This document shows positions 35,763 through 43,200 of a stretch of DNA of 64,000 nt, one piece after another (the first letter of the stretch is position 1; each line of letters opens with the position of its first letter). This DNA is from JBEKHT01 sp049511715 (GTDB lineage: Bacteria > Chloroflexota > Anaerolineae > Anaerolineales > RBG-16-64-43). The notes under the pieces are model-generated. The model was not told the origin of the DNA. It saw nothing but the letters and a program-made list of their open reading frames with translations, and ran no database searches. The translations under genes were made by a program, and so were the position numbers. The stretch lies in NCBI GenBank assembly GCA_049511715.1, contig JBEKXU010000031.1, positions 1 to 64,000 on the forward strand. Reading direction: 5' to 3'.

Positions 35763-37577
35763 GTGAGCTACACGATCAACCTTGAACCGGTGGGGATTCG
35801 TTTGCTGTGTGAGGAGCCGCTGACCATCTCCGAGGCGATCCGCCGGGCCGGGATCCGCCTGCGCTCGGAATGCGGGGGAAAAGGGGTCTGCGGCAAATGC
35901 CAGGTGCAGGTTGACGGGGGTGGACTGCTCCCCCTGACCGAGGCGGAGCAAAAGCACCTGAACCCGCAACAGATTGCGGAGCGCTGGAGATTGGCCTGCC
36001 GCACTGTTATCTCCTCCGATGCGACGATCTTTGTACCCCCTGGATCGCTGACGGAAGATCAAGTCATCCAGACAGAAAGCCTTGAGGTTCCGATTGCGCC
36101 GGCGCCCGCGGTGCGGCAGTTCTCTCTGGCTGTTTCCGCGCCCTCGCTCTCCGACCAGTCCGCCGACCTGGCGCGCGTTTCCAAGGCCCTGCTTCAGCAA
36201 CATCAGCTGGCCGACTCCTGGGCGAATCCGCCGGCTCTGCGAATGCTCAGCCGGGCACTGCGCGAGTCCGGATGGAAAATCGACGTAGCCCTGAGAGGGA
36301 GTGAAATCATTGGCGCCTATCCCCCCTCGCATCTCGGGCCGGTAGGATTGGCCGTGGATGTGGGGACGACCAAGCTGGCATGCTACCTGGTGGACCTGAA
36401 CCGCGGACAAACCCTTGCGGCCAAGGGCGTGATGAACCCGCAGATTGCGCACGGCGAGGACGTCATGTCGCGCCTCGAAGCCGTGATGGTCGATGCGGAC
36501 AATGCGGTCCGGCTGCAACAGGAGGTGGTCTCCGCCGTGAATTCGGCGGCGGCAGAACTGTGCGCCGCCCAGGGTCGCGCCCCGGAGGACCTGCTCGACT
36601 TTTGTCTGGTGGGCAATTCCGCGATGCACCACCTTCTGGCCAGACTTCCCGTGCGGCCACTGGCCCTGATCCCCTTTGTCCCGGCAGTGAGTTCCCCCCT
36701 GGAATTCGAAGCGGCTCAACTGGGGCTGGAAGGGGCGCCTGGCGCCAATGCCTACCTGCCGCCCCCGGTGGCCGGCTTTGTTGGCTCCGACCATGTAGCC
36801 TTCTTGCTCGCGGCGGGCTTCGAAAAGGACGAGCGGACCCGCGTCGGAATCGACATCGGGACGAACACCGAGATCGCGCTTCAGTCCGGAGGCCATCTGG
36901 TTTCCTGCTCGACCGCTTCCGGCCCGGCCTTCGAAGGCGCCCATATCCGCCATGGGATGCGGGCGGCGCCGGGAGCCATAGAACGGGTAATCATCGGGGA
37001 AGACCGACAGGTTCACTGTGACATCATCGGCAACGGTCCGGCGGTCGGGATCTGCGGTTCGGGGATCCTGGATGCGCTGGCAGAACTGCATCAGGCCGCA
37101 ATCCTCAACGGGCGCGGCCGAATGAACCCCGAGACCCCGGGCATGGAACGGGAGGAGGATGGAACACTGGTCTTTCCGCTGGCCCGGGGGCAAGACGGAC
37201 ACCGGGATGTCACCATCTCCCAGCGCGATGTCGACCAAATCCTGCTGGCCAAGGGGGCGATCCGGGCGGGGCTGGATATCCTCCTGAACCATTTGGGCCT
37301 GAAGGCGGACCAGATCGAAGAGGTCGTGATCGCCGGAGCTTTTGGCTCGTACCTCTCTCCTCGGAGCGCTATCCGGATCGGCCTGCTGCCAGATGTCCCC
37401 CTGGAGCGGGTCCGCGCCGTCGGCAACGCGGCGGGGGCGGGAGCGCGCCTGATGCTGGCCTCGACCGAGGCCCGGGCCCAGGCTCGAGACCTGGCCCGGC
37501 GGATCGAATACCTGGAGCTGACAGTCGTCCCGCGTTTCAACCGCTATTTTGCCAACGCCGTCCGCCTCCCAGCCTGA
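35763..37577 (+). CDS. RACo-type reductive activator of corrinoid proteins
   Basis: A 604-residue activator that uses ATP to push an electron onto inactive Co(II)-corrinoid, restoring the Co(I) state of methyltransferase corrinoid proteins. The N-terminal [2Fe-2S] ferredoxin domain has C-x5-C-x2-C (Cys37, 43, 46) and a fourth Cys79 in 'RLACRT'. A linker follows, then the large ASKHA ATPase domain (DUF4445 type) beginning near 'GLAVDVGTTKLACYLVDL', with 'IGIDIGTNTEIAL', 'GSGILDALAEL' and 'VVIAGAFGSYLSPRSAIRIGLLP'. This matches RACo rather than the 4Fe-4S RamA layout. The start is GTG at 35763. It heads a plus-strand run of corrinoid genes. Confidence 0.9.
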   Translation: MSYTINLEPVGIRLLCEEPLTISEAIRRAGIRLRSECGGKGVCGKCQVQVDGGGLLPLTEAEQKHLNPQQIAERWRLACRTVISSDATIFVPPGSLTEDQVIQTESLEVPIAPAPAVRQFSLAVSAPSLSDQSADLARVSKALLQQHQLADSWANPPALRMLSRALRESGWKIDVALRGSEIIGAYPPSHLGPVGLAVDVGTTKLACYLVDLNRGQTLAAKGVMNPQIAHGEDVMSRLEAVMVDADNAVRLQQEVVSAVNSAAAELCAAQGRAPEDLLDFCLVGNSAMHHLLARLPVRPLALIPFVPAVSSPLEFEAAQLGLEGAPGANAYLPPPVAGFVGSDHVAFLLAAGFEKDERTRVGIDIGTNTEIALQSGGHLVSCSTASGPAFEGAHIRHGMRAAPGAIERVIIGEDRQVHCDIIGNGPAVGICGSGILDALAELHQAAILNGRGRMNPETPGMEREEDGTLVFPLARGQDGHRDVTISQRDVDQILLAKGAIRAGLDILLNHLGLKADQIEEVVIAGAFGSYLSPRSAIRIGLLPDVPLERVRAVGNAAGAGARLMLASTEARAQARDLARRIEYLELTVVPRFNRYFANAVRLPA

Positions 37578-37666
37578 GGATCAGGAGGCGAAGACAGGGC
37601 GCGGGCACCAAAGGATCTCTCCAGCAGCAACCCTGGAGCGTTCTTCCCGGTTCAAAGGAGGCTGGA

Positions 37667-38316
37667 ATGGCCAATGACAAGTACGGTTCGATCAGCAAGG
37701 CGGTGACCGAAGGAGAAGATGCCCTCGCCGGCCGCCTCGTCCAGGAAGCCCTCGGCGCCGGCCTGCCGCCTCTGGACCTCTGGACATCCTCCAGAAAGGC
37801 GTCGTGCCCGGCATCACCAAGGCCGGGGAACTCTGGAAAGCCAACGAATACTTCCTCCCCGACGTCATCCTGGCGGCCGACGCCTTCAAAGCCGCCATGC
37901 AACCCCTCTCCCCACGCCTCAAACAGGCCCAGGGCAGCGCCCGCGGTAAGTTCGTCATCGGCGTGGTCGAAGGCGATATGCACGACCTCGGCAAAAGCCT
38001 GGTCATCGCCATGCTCTCCTCCGCCGGCTTCGAAGTGATCGACCTGGGCATTGACGTCCCCCTCAAAAAGTTCCTCGACGCCGTCAAGGAACACCAGCCC
38101 AAGATCCTCGGCCTGGGCGCCTACATGTCCACCACCATGCTCCAGATGAAAACCGTGATCGCCGAACTCCAAAAGCAGGGCCTGCGCCCCAAGCTCAAGG
38201 TCATGGTCGGCGGCGTGCCCACCAGCCAGGAATTCGCCGACGAGATCGGCGCCGACGCCTGGGGCAAAGACGCCCTGACGGCAATGTCCCAAGCTCTCAA
38301 ACTCGTAGGAGCGTGA
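37667..38316 (+). pseudogene. Methyltransferase corrinoid protein, split by an 8-bp tandem duplication
   Basis: A cognate corrinoid protein of the MtaC/MtbC type that shuttles methyl groups on cobalamin. The N-terminal cap starts at the ATG 37667 after AAAGGAGG ('ANDKYGSISKAVTEGEDALAG'). At 37770-37785 the octamer CTCTGGAC is present twice in tandem and shifts the frame; the next frame continues 'DILQKGVVPGITKAGELWKA' and the B12 domain with 'EGDMHDLGKSL' (D-x-H-x-x-G lower ligand), 'YMSTTM' and 'VGGVPTS'. Removing one octamer restores about 213 residues, the normal family size. A downstream fragment alone (from 37804) keeps the B12 domain and part of the cap. Its stop overlaps the next gene's start region. 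Confidence 0.8.
37770..37785 (+). repeat. Tandem duplication of CTCTGGAC
   Basis: Two perfect adjacent copies of an 8-base unit (37770-37777 and 37778-37785) inside the corrinoid-protein gene. Eight bases are not a multiple of three, so one copy too many breaks the frame. Slippage could in principle reverse it. Confidence 0.85.
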
Positions 38317-39470
38317 ACCATGGCCAACTCAACCCTGGAAATGATGCACGGCCTGTTGTACCCCGCAAGTACTACTGGGACGCCGAGCTGCTGGTCGATG
38401 TCCACCTGGCAGTCGACCGCTGGTACGGGTTCGACTCCGACACAGTGATCGCCGATGCCTACAACTTCGAGGTCGAGGCGCTGGGCGCCAAGATGATCTA
38501 CAGCGACCGGGCCATGCCGACCGTGGACGTCAGCCACCCGCTGATCTCCACCGCCGCGGATCTGGACAAGGTCGGGTCGCTGGACCCCTCCAAGGGCCGC
38601 ATCCCAATGGCCATCGAAACGGGCCAGCTCTTCTTGAAGAAGGCGCCCGGCCCCTTTGCGGGAGGCTTCTTCTGCTCGCACTGGAGCCTGATCTGCCAGG
38701 CTATGGGGTATCCCCGGGCGGTGCGGGCTATGAAGCGGGACAAGGGATTCACCAAGGCGTTGTTTGATTGGGCCGATGAGCAGGTCCTCTTCCCCTTCAT
38801 GCAGGCCTATGCCAAAGCCGGGGTAAAGAACGCCTCGGGCGCCGACGCCTGGGCCGCCTTCCCCGATCTCACCCCCGAACTGGTAGACGAATGGGTCGTG
38901 CCCTATGCTCAGCGCCTCCGTGCGCGCTGCAAGAAGGAGCTGGGGATGACGGCGGCCGCAGGAACGGCTGCCGGGGACTACTGCGAGGAGGACCCCGCCA
39001 AGTTCGACAAGGCCATCATGTTCAAGTGCTGGGCGGTCGCGGCCAAGACCTTCCCGTTCAAAGTCGCGTTCGGCGGCATGGGCCGCACCCAGGATTGGAA
39101 CATGGCCTGGCTGAAGGAATATGCCATCCAGGCGGGCAAGGGGGGGCATCCCGTGCCCATTATGCCCTCGCTCAACGGACGCTTCACACGCGACAGCTCC
39201 CCGGATCAAATTGTCGCCAAAGTCCGCGAGTGGATTGACCTGCTCGGGCGCGATGGTCGCTTGGTCCTCTTCATTGGCAATGTTCCCGCCGACACCCCGC
39301 CGCTGAATGTACACACCGCTCTCCAGGCCACCCATACGCTGGGCAAGTATCCCATCCCTGCCGATTTGTCCTCAGTCAAGTTCCAGCTGCCCAGCCCTCA
39401 GCCGTTCGATGAGTGGCTGAAAGGACAGCCGGAAGCGGAGGTGATCTCCAAGGCCAGGGAAAAGAAGTAG
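38313..39470 (+). CDS. UroD-family methyltransferase of the corrinoid system
   Basis: A methyltransferase of the uroporphyrinogen-decarboxylase fold ('YYWDAELLVDVHLAVDRWYGFDSD', then 'MIYSDRAMPTVDVSHP', and a C-terminal 'VLFIGNVPADTPPLNV'), probably the one that handles the methyl donor and the corrinoid protein. The H-x-C zinc motif of MtaA/MtbA is not visible, which favours a substrate-side enzyme. The start is problematic: the best ribosome site (AGGAG) points to the ATG at 38320, which gives 'MANSTLEMMHG' but then needs a one-base shift near 38350 to enter this frame. The GTG at 38313 gives 385 residues in one frame but sits too close to the ribosome site. The 5' end may therefore be mutated. 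Confidence 0.75.
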   Translation: MNHGQLNPGNDARPVVPRKYYWDAELLVDVHLAVDRWYGFDSDTVIADAYNFEVEALGAKMIYSDRAMPTVDVSHPLISTAADLDKVGSLDPSKGRIPMAIETGQLFLKKAPGPFAGGFFCSHWSLICQAMGYPRAVRAMKRDKGFTKALFDWADEQVLFPFMQAYAKAGVKNASGADAWAAFPDLTPELVDEWVVPYAQRLRARCKKELGMTAAAGTAAGDYCEEDPAKFDKAIMFKCWAVAAKTFPFKVAFGGMGRTQDWNMAWLKEYAIQAGKGGHPVPIMPSLNGRFTRDSSPDQIVAKVREWIDLLGRDGRLVLFIGNVPADTPPLNVHTALQATHTLGKYPIPADLSSVKFQLPSPQPFDEWLKGQPEAEVISKAREKK

Positions 39471-39481
39471 GCGAAGGCGAA

Positions 39482-40369
39482 ATGACGACCGACTTGCAGG
39501 GGACAGGCGATCCGATCACCCTCGACCCCTCTGGGCCGAGCCGCATCATTGGCGAACGCATCAATCCCAGCGGCCGCAGCCGCCTGCTTCAGGCCTTGCT
39601 TGACCGGAATTGGGAGTATGCGGCCGGGGAAGCCCGGCGGCAGGTCGAAGCCGGGGCGGATGTGGTGGACGTCAATGTCGGCGGCAAGGGGGTGGACGAG
39701 GAAAAAGCGCTGCCGGAGGTTGTACGCGCGGTGGGGGAGGCGGTCCGGGTTCCGCTCTCGGTGGACACCCGCCTTCCTACCGCGCTGGAGGCCGCCCTGG
39801 CCATCTGCCCGGGACGGCCCCTCGTCAACTCGATCGGCGGGGAGAAAAAGATCCTGGCGGAGAACCTGCCGATCGTGGCCGAACACGGTGTTCCAGTCAT
39901 CGCTCTCTGCATGGGCGCCGAAGGAATCCCTTCCAGCGCAGAAGGGCGCCTGAGAGTCGCCCATCAGGTTTTGGAGGCGGCCGTGCGCGCGGGGATCAAG
40001 GAAGAAAACGTCCTCTTTGACCCTCTGGTGCTCACCGTGGGGGCGGACGACCAGGCGGCGCGGATCGTCCTGGAAACCATCCGGCGCCTGCGCGAGGAAT
40101 TTCCTCAAAACAGTATCACCGGCGGAGCGAGCAATGTCAGCTTCGGCATGCCGGCCCGTTCGTTGCTGAATGCCAGCTTCCTGACCGCCGCCTCGCTGCT
40201 GGGCATGAATATACCCATCACGGATCCGACCAAGCCCGAACTGCGTTTTGCCCTGCGGACCGCCGATATCTTCCTGGGCCGCGATCGCAAGTCTCGGCGC
40301 TATATGCAGTTCTACCGGGAAGAAGGAGCAAGGCTCCAGCCGGGCGGCCGACCGGAAGCCGGTGGGTAG
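39482..40369 (+). CDS. Pterin-binding methyltransferase (MtvA/AcsE/MtgA-like)
   Basis: A 295-residue TIM-barrel protein of the dihydropteroate-synthase-like family that transfers methyl groups between corrinoid protein and tetrahydrofolate. Motifs are 'IIGERINPSGRSRL', 'EAGADVVDVNVGG', 'VPLSVDTRLPTALEAAL', 'LVNSIGGEKKIL', 'VLFDPLVLTVGADD' and 'TGGASNVSFGMPARSLLN', the pterin-pocket residues of the MeTr group (D-V-N-V-G, N-S, G-x-S-N-x-S-F). In O-demethylase systems this is methyltransferase II, delivering the methyl to folate. The ATG at 39482 is 11 bases after the upstream stop, so translation is coupled. The stop is TAG; a strong hairpin follows. Confidence 0.9.
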   Translation: MTTDLQGTGDPITLDPSGPSRIIGERINPSGRSRLLQALLDRNWEYAAGEARRQVEAGADVVDVNVGGKGVDEEKALPEVVRAVGEAVRVPLSVDTRLPTALEAALAICPGRPLVNSIGGEKKILAENLPIVAEHGVPVIALCMGAEGIPSSAEGRLRVAHQVLEAAVRAGIKEENVLFDPLVLTVGADDQAARIVLETIRRLREEFPQNSITGGASNVSFGMPARSLLNASFLTAASLLGMNIPITDPTKPELRFALRTADIFLGRDRKSRRYMQFYREEGARLQPGGRPEAGG

Positions 40370-40478
40370 AACGCTTTCCGCGACCGCATTCTCGACGCCA
40401 GGCAAGAGGTGAGCGGCGCCCGGGAAACGATTCGGAAGCCCGCTGCTGCCCGATCGGCCTTCAACCCGGACCCGGAAT

Positions 40479-40514
40479 GCGAACGCCGCAGAGCACGCCG
40501 TCTGCGGCGTTCGC
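40479..40514. terminator. Strong hairpin between convergent corrinoid transcripts
   Basis: A perfect 14-bp stem (GCGAACGCCGCAGA with TCTGCGGCGTTCGC) encloses an 8-base loop. It lies between the plus-strand methyltransferase gene and the minus-strand regulator gene. T-tracts are weak (TTGTCC), so it may end both transcripts or act as a barrier. Confidence 0.65.
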
Positions 40515-40673
40515 TTGTCCCCTTGTCGTTACCACCGAACCTCAGTCTCCCCCATTGGGTGAGGACCGCGCCCGTCCGGCTGGCAAGGCCGCCAGGATTC
40601 CTGACCGACACGGCCCGGCGAGACTCTTTGAGGCCCTCCTGTGCGGGGCCCTCCAGAGAGGTCCCAACGCTCG

Positions 40674-42008
40674 TCAGGCGGCCTGCGACCGGTGCGGTCT
40701 CACCCGATCTTTCTCCCGCTGCTTGCGGATCAGGCGATACGCCAGTTCCACGGCTCGCTGGGCGTTGGGAGCAAAACCGGTCGCCCCAATCTCCTGGCCG
40801 TACTTCTGGGTGACCGCGCTGCCACCGATGAGGACCATGATCTCCGTGTTCAAGCCTTCGGCCTTAAGAGCCTCGATGACCACCTGCTGTTCCAACGCCG
40901 TCGTGCTCATCAGAGAAGACATCGCCAGGATATCGGGGTGGTATTCCTTCGCCGCGGCAATGAATTGTTCTTTGGATACATTGATCCCCAGATCAATGAC
41001 ATGGAACCCGCGGGCGGTAAGGAGCATGGCCACCATCGTGTGGCCGATATCGTGGATGTCCCCGAACACCGTTCCAATCACCACCGTTCCCAGGTTCCCC
41101 GGGCCGGCTCCCGAAAACTGCACGGCCTCCTTCAGGCAGGTCAAACCCCTTTTCATCGCATAGGCGGAAAGGACAATGTCCGAAACATCCATTTCCTTGT
41201 GGATGAACAGGCGGTCGATTTCCCGCATCCCGCTGGCCAGCGCGTCAAAAGCCCGCACCGGATCCACGTGCTCCGAGATCGCCTCTTGGGCGCAGGAGGC
41301 GACTTCATCCTCGTCTCCCTCGACCACCGCCCGGTTGAGATGATCCAGGATTTCCATGTGTTCCGGGGAGATGATGACCATCGAGCGGCCGTCTCTCCAG
41401 AGATATCCGCGGCGCTTGAATTCGTTCAAGTACGAGGTGATCGTCGCCCGGTTGGCTGCCACCAGCTCCCCGATCTCCTCGTGGGTGATATTCAGGTCGA
41501 TGCGGATCCCGTTGCCCGCGGGGATCCCATACTCCTCCGCCAGATCCCTCAGCCGTTGCTTCAAGCGCTGCTGGACGTCCAGAAAGCCCAGCTCCTTGAC
41601 CTGGCTGGTCATGGTCTGGACCCGTTGGGCCAGCTTGCGCATCACCATCTGCGCGAGCACCGGGTTCTGGGAAACCAGCTTCTGGAAATCGATCGCCGCA
41701 ATCGCGATCACGTCGCTGTCCTCGCTGGCCTCCGCCATCGCATCGTACTCTTTGGCCAGCAGGAATTCGGACGCGCCCAGAAGGTCCCCCGGACCGGCGA
41801 AGCCAAAGGTGTAGGACTTGCCTTCCGGGGATACGGAGAAGATCTTTACCGCTCCGGAGGAGACCACATAGACCTCATCCACCGGATCCCCCTGCCAGAA
41901 AAGCATTTCTCCCTTACGCCGGAGCTCCCGGCGTCCAACACCGGCCTGTTCCAGGAGGCTGAGGAACCTCCCGGGAAGATCACTTTCTTCCCGCCGATCC
42001 CCTTCCAT
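40674..42008 (-). CDS. Crp/Fnr-type regulator fused to a corrinoid-binding module
   Basis: A 444-residue protein combining a transcription factor with a methyltransferase-type corrinoid module. Residues about 20-130 are a cyclic-nucleotide-binding-like beta barrel ('GEMLFWQGDPVDEVYVVSSG', 'FGFAGPGDLLGASEFLL'). About 145-215 are a Crp/Fnr winged helix ('NITHEEIGELVAANRATITSYLNEFKRRGYL'). About 225-300 are the helical B12 cap ('MREIDRLFIHKEMDVSDIVLSAYAMK'). About 305-430 are the B12-binding Rossmann domain with D317-x-H319-x-x-G322 and 'IGGSAV'. The cap resembles MtaC-type proteins, not the CarH photoreceptor. The barrel lacks the cAMP-binding Arg. It probably senses corrinoid or methylation state and controls the facing demethylation genes. 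It is translated five bases after the gene upstream. Confidence 0.9.
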   Translation of the reverse strand: MEGDRREESDLPGRFLSLLEQAGVGRRELRRKGEMLFWQGDPVDEVYVVSSGAVKIFSVSPEGKSYTFGFAGPGDLLGASEFLLAKEYDAMAEASEDSDVIAIAAIDFQKLVSQNPVLAQMVMRKLAQRVQTMTSQVKELGFLDVQQRLKQRLRDLAEEYGIPAGNGIRIDLNITHEEIGELVAANRATITSYLNEFKRRGYLWRDGRSMVIISPEHMEILDHLNRAVVEGDEDEVASCAQEAISEHVDPVRAFDALASGMREIDRLFIHKEMDVSDIVLSAYAMKRGLTCLKEAVQFSGAGPGNLGTVVIGTVFGDIHDIGHTMVAMLLTARGFHVIDLGINVSKEQFIAAAKEYHPDILAMSSLMSTTALEQQVVIEALKAEGLNTEIMVLIGGSAVTQKYGQEIGATGFAPNAQRAVELAYRLIRKQREKDRVRPHRSQAA

Positions 42009-42013
42009 GGCCG

Positions 42014-42646
42014 CTAGCGTCCTTCTAGGCGCGTGGCCTCACGTTGTTTGTCACACGCTCCGTCCCACACGCAGTGACTGCAGGCAATCAGGCATTCCAC
42101 GCCGTGCAACTCAGGCCCGGCATAGAGATTGAAGGAGAGGGACTTGACCGGAACCATCACCCGTTGCGCCGTCAGCCTAACCGCGATCTGCCCGGCTGGC
42201 ACCCAGCGAAACAGGTCCTCCTGGGTCTGGAACGATTGATCCTCGGCCTGATCCCCCGGGGCCCACCGCACGGCTCCGTGCTCCTTGCACAAGAGGTTCG
42301 CGGTCTGCTGGGCCAGGAGGGAGACGGCAAACGTGCCGATCTTGTCGAGGAAATAGCCGAGCGTAAACTGCTGGCGGCGAAAAGTATCGCGCGAGCAGCT
42401 CTCCAGCGCCTCGCCGATAGTGCACACCACCCCAAAATGGAGCGTCAGCCGCGAGGACAGTTCTTGCGGCAGCCCGATCGGGATTTCGCCAGACGCCGGC
42501 TCCAGCCGCTTGAGGGCCCAAACCGCCCTCGGCTTCAGAAGAGGCAAGGCAATCCGCTGCGCCTCTTCCAGCTTCTTGGTGATGTTCGGCCGCGGGCCCG
42601 ACCGGTAGCGCCTGGACTGGCGCAATAGCACCTGGGGGCTTGGCAT
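42014..42646 (-). CDS. MetH-activation-domain-like protein with C-terminal Cys cluster
   Basis: A 210-residue protein resembling the S-adenosylmethionine-binding activation domain of B12-dependent methionine synthase, in the short form found beside corrinoid methyltransferases. The N-terminal part includes 'KPRAVWALKRLEP' and 'FGVVCTIGEALE'. Later come 'AVSLLAQQTANLLCKEHG' and 'FRWVPAGQIAVRLTAQRVMVPVKSLSFNL', the latter matching the 'R-L-T-x-x-x-x-M-V-P-x-K-S' end of the domain. The C-terminus adds Cys185, 189, 192, 198 (C-x3-C-x2-C-x5-C), suggesting a metal or Fe-S site. GGAGGAGGTG directly precedes the ATG. It is the first gene of an operon with the Crp-corrinoid regulator, so it may reactivate or report on that protein's cobalamin. 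Confidence 0.75.
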   Translation of the reverse strand: MPSPQVLLRQSRRYRSGPRPNITKKLEEAQRIALPLLKPRAVWALKRLEPASGEIPIGLPQELSSRLTLHFGVVCTIGEALESCSRDTFRRQQFTLGYFLDKIGTFAVSLLAQQTANLLCKEHGAVRWAPGDQAEDQSFQTQEDLFRWVPAGQIAVRLTAQRVMVPVKSLSFNLYAGPELHGVECLIACSHCVWDGACDKQREATRLEGR

Positions 42647-43200
42647 CACCTCCTCCCCGCGAAAGGAAATTACCGTGAAAAAGGAGCTGGAGGATATGGG
42701 GACGTGAGCAAGGCGGGATTCGGATCCCAAGAATGGAGGAGCCTTGTATCGCTGGCTTGTTGATCCCATCGTAGAAAAGCCCAGCACTGATTGGCGAAGA
42801 GAGCCCAGGTTGCCGGGAGAGGAATCCAATCTGCTTCAACCGCTATGATATCCCGGAAAGCCCAATCCTCAAACCCGGCTTCCTGATTTAAGTGCTGCCT
42901 CAGGAAACATTTCAGAGATGTGCGAATCTCCGCGAAGAACAGGCGAGGATCTCCTCTGGCCTGGCCTGAGACGCTCAACGGGGAACAAACGAAGAATGAG
43001 GCCCGGGTTGGTGTAACGCCAGGACAAGGCGCTCTCCGCTGACCTCGGGCGCCCCGAAGCGCCGAGGACACCTGCGCCTTTGCAACGCGCCCGCACACAG
43101 GGTCCTCTTACCTCATGCCTCTGCGCTTCTGGGGGAAACCGCGCCCTTCACGCCATGCCATATTCGGGCGTCAGTTTTCAGACGGACTGCAAGGTTACCT
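42647..43200. other. Spacer upstream of the regulator operon and downstream of the sortase gene
   Basis: About 550 bases. It should hold the promoter of the minus-strand regulator operon. No Crp/Fnr-type palindrome (TGTGA-N6-TCACA or TTGAT-N4-ATCAA) was found by eye and no gene was recognised. Confidence 0.35.

Noticed and set aside
35760..37292. Long minus-strand open frame (510 codons)
   Set aside because: It is entirely antisense to the RACo-type activator, whose ferredoxin and ASKHA motifs are unambiguous on the plus strand.
38121..39335. Minus-strand open frame of about 400 codons across the methyltransferase genes
   Set aside because: It is antisense to the UroD-type gene and to the end of the corrinoid-protein gene. 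Its composition is non-protein-like.
40674..42008. Interpretation of the Crp-corrinoid protein as a CarH-type light sensor
   Set aside because: The DNA-binding part is Crp type, not MerR, and the cap resembles methyltransferase corrinoid proteins. The CarH Trp-Glu-His pattern is not apparent. Light sensing is not excluded but not favoured.
40641..42017. Plus-strand open frame of about 458 codons
   Set aside because: It mirrors the Crp-corrinoid regulator in antisense; the minus-strand reading has four recognisable domains.
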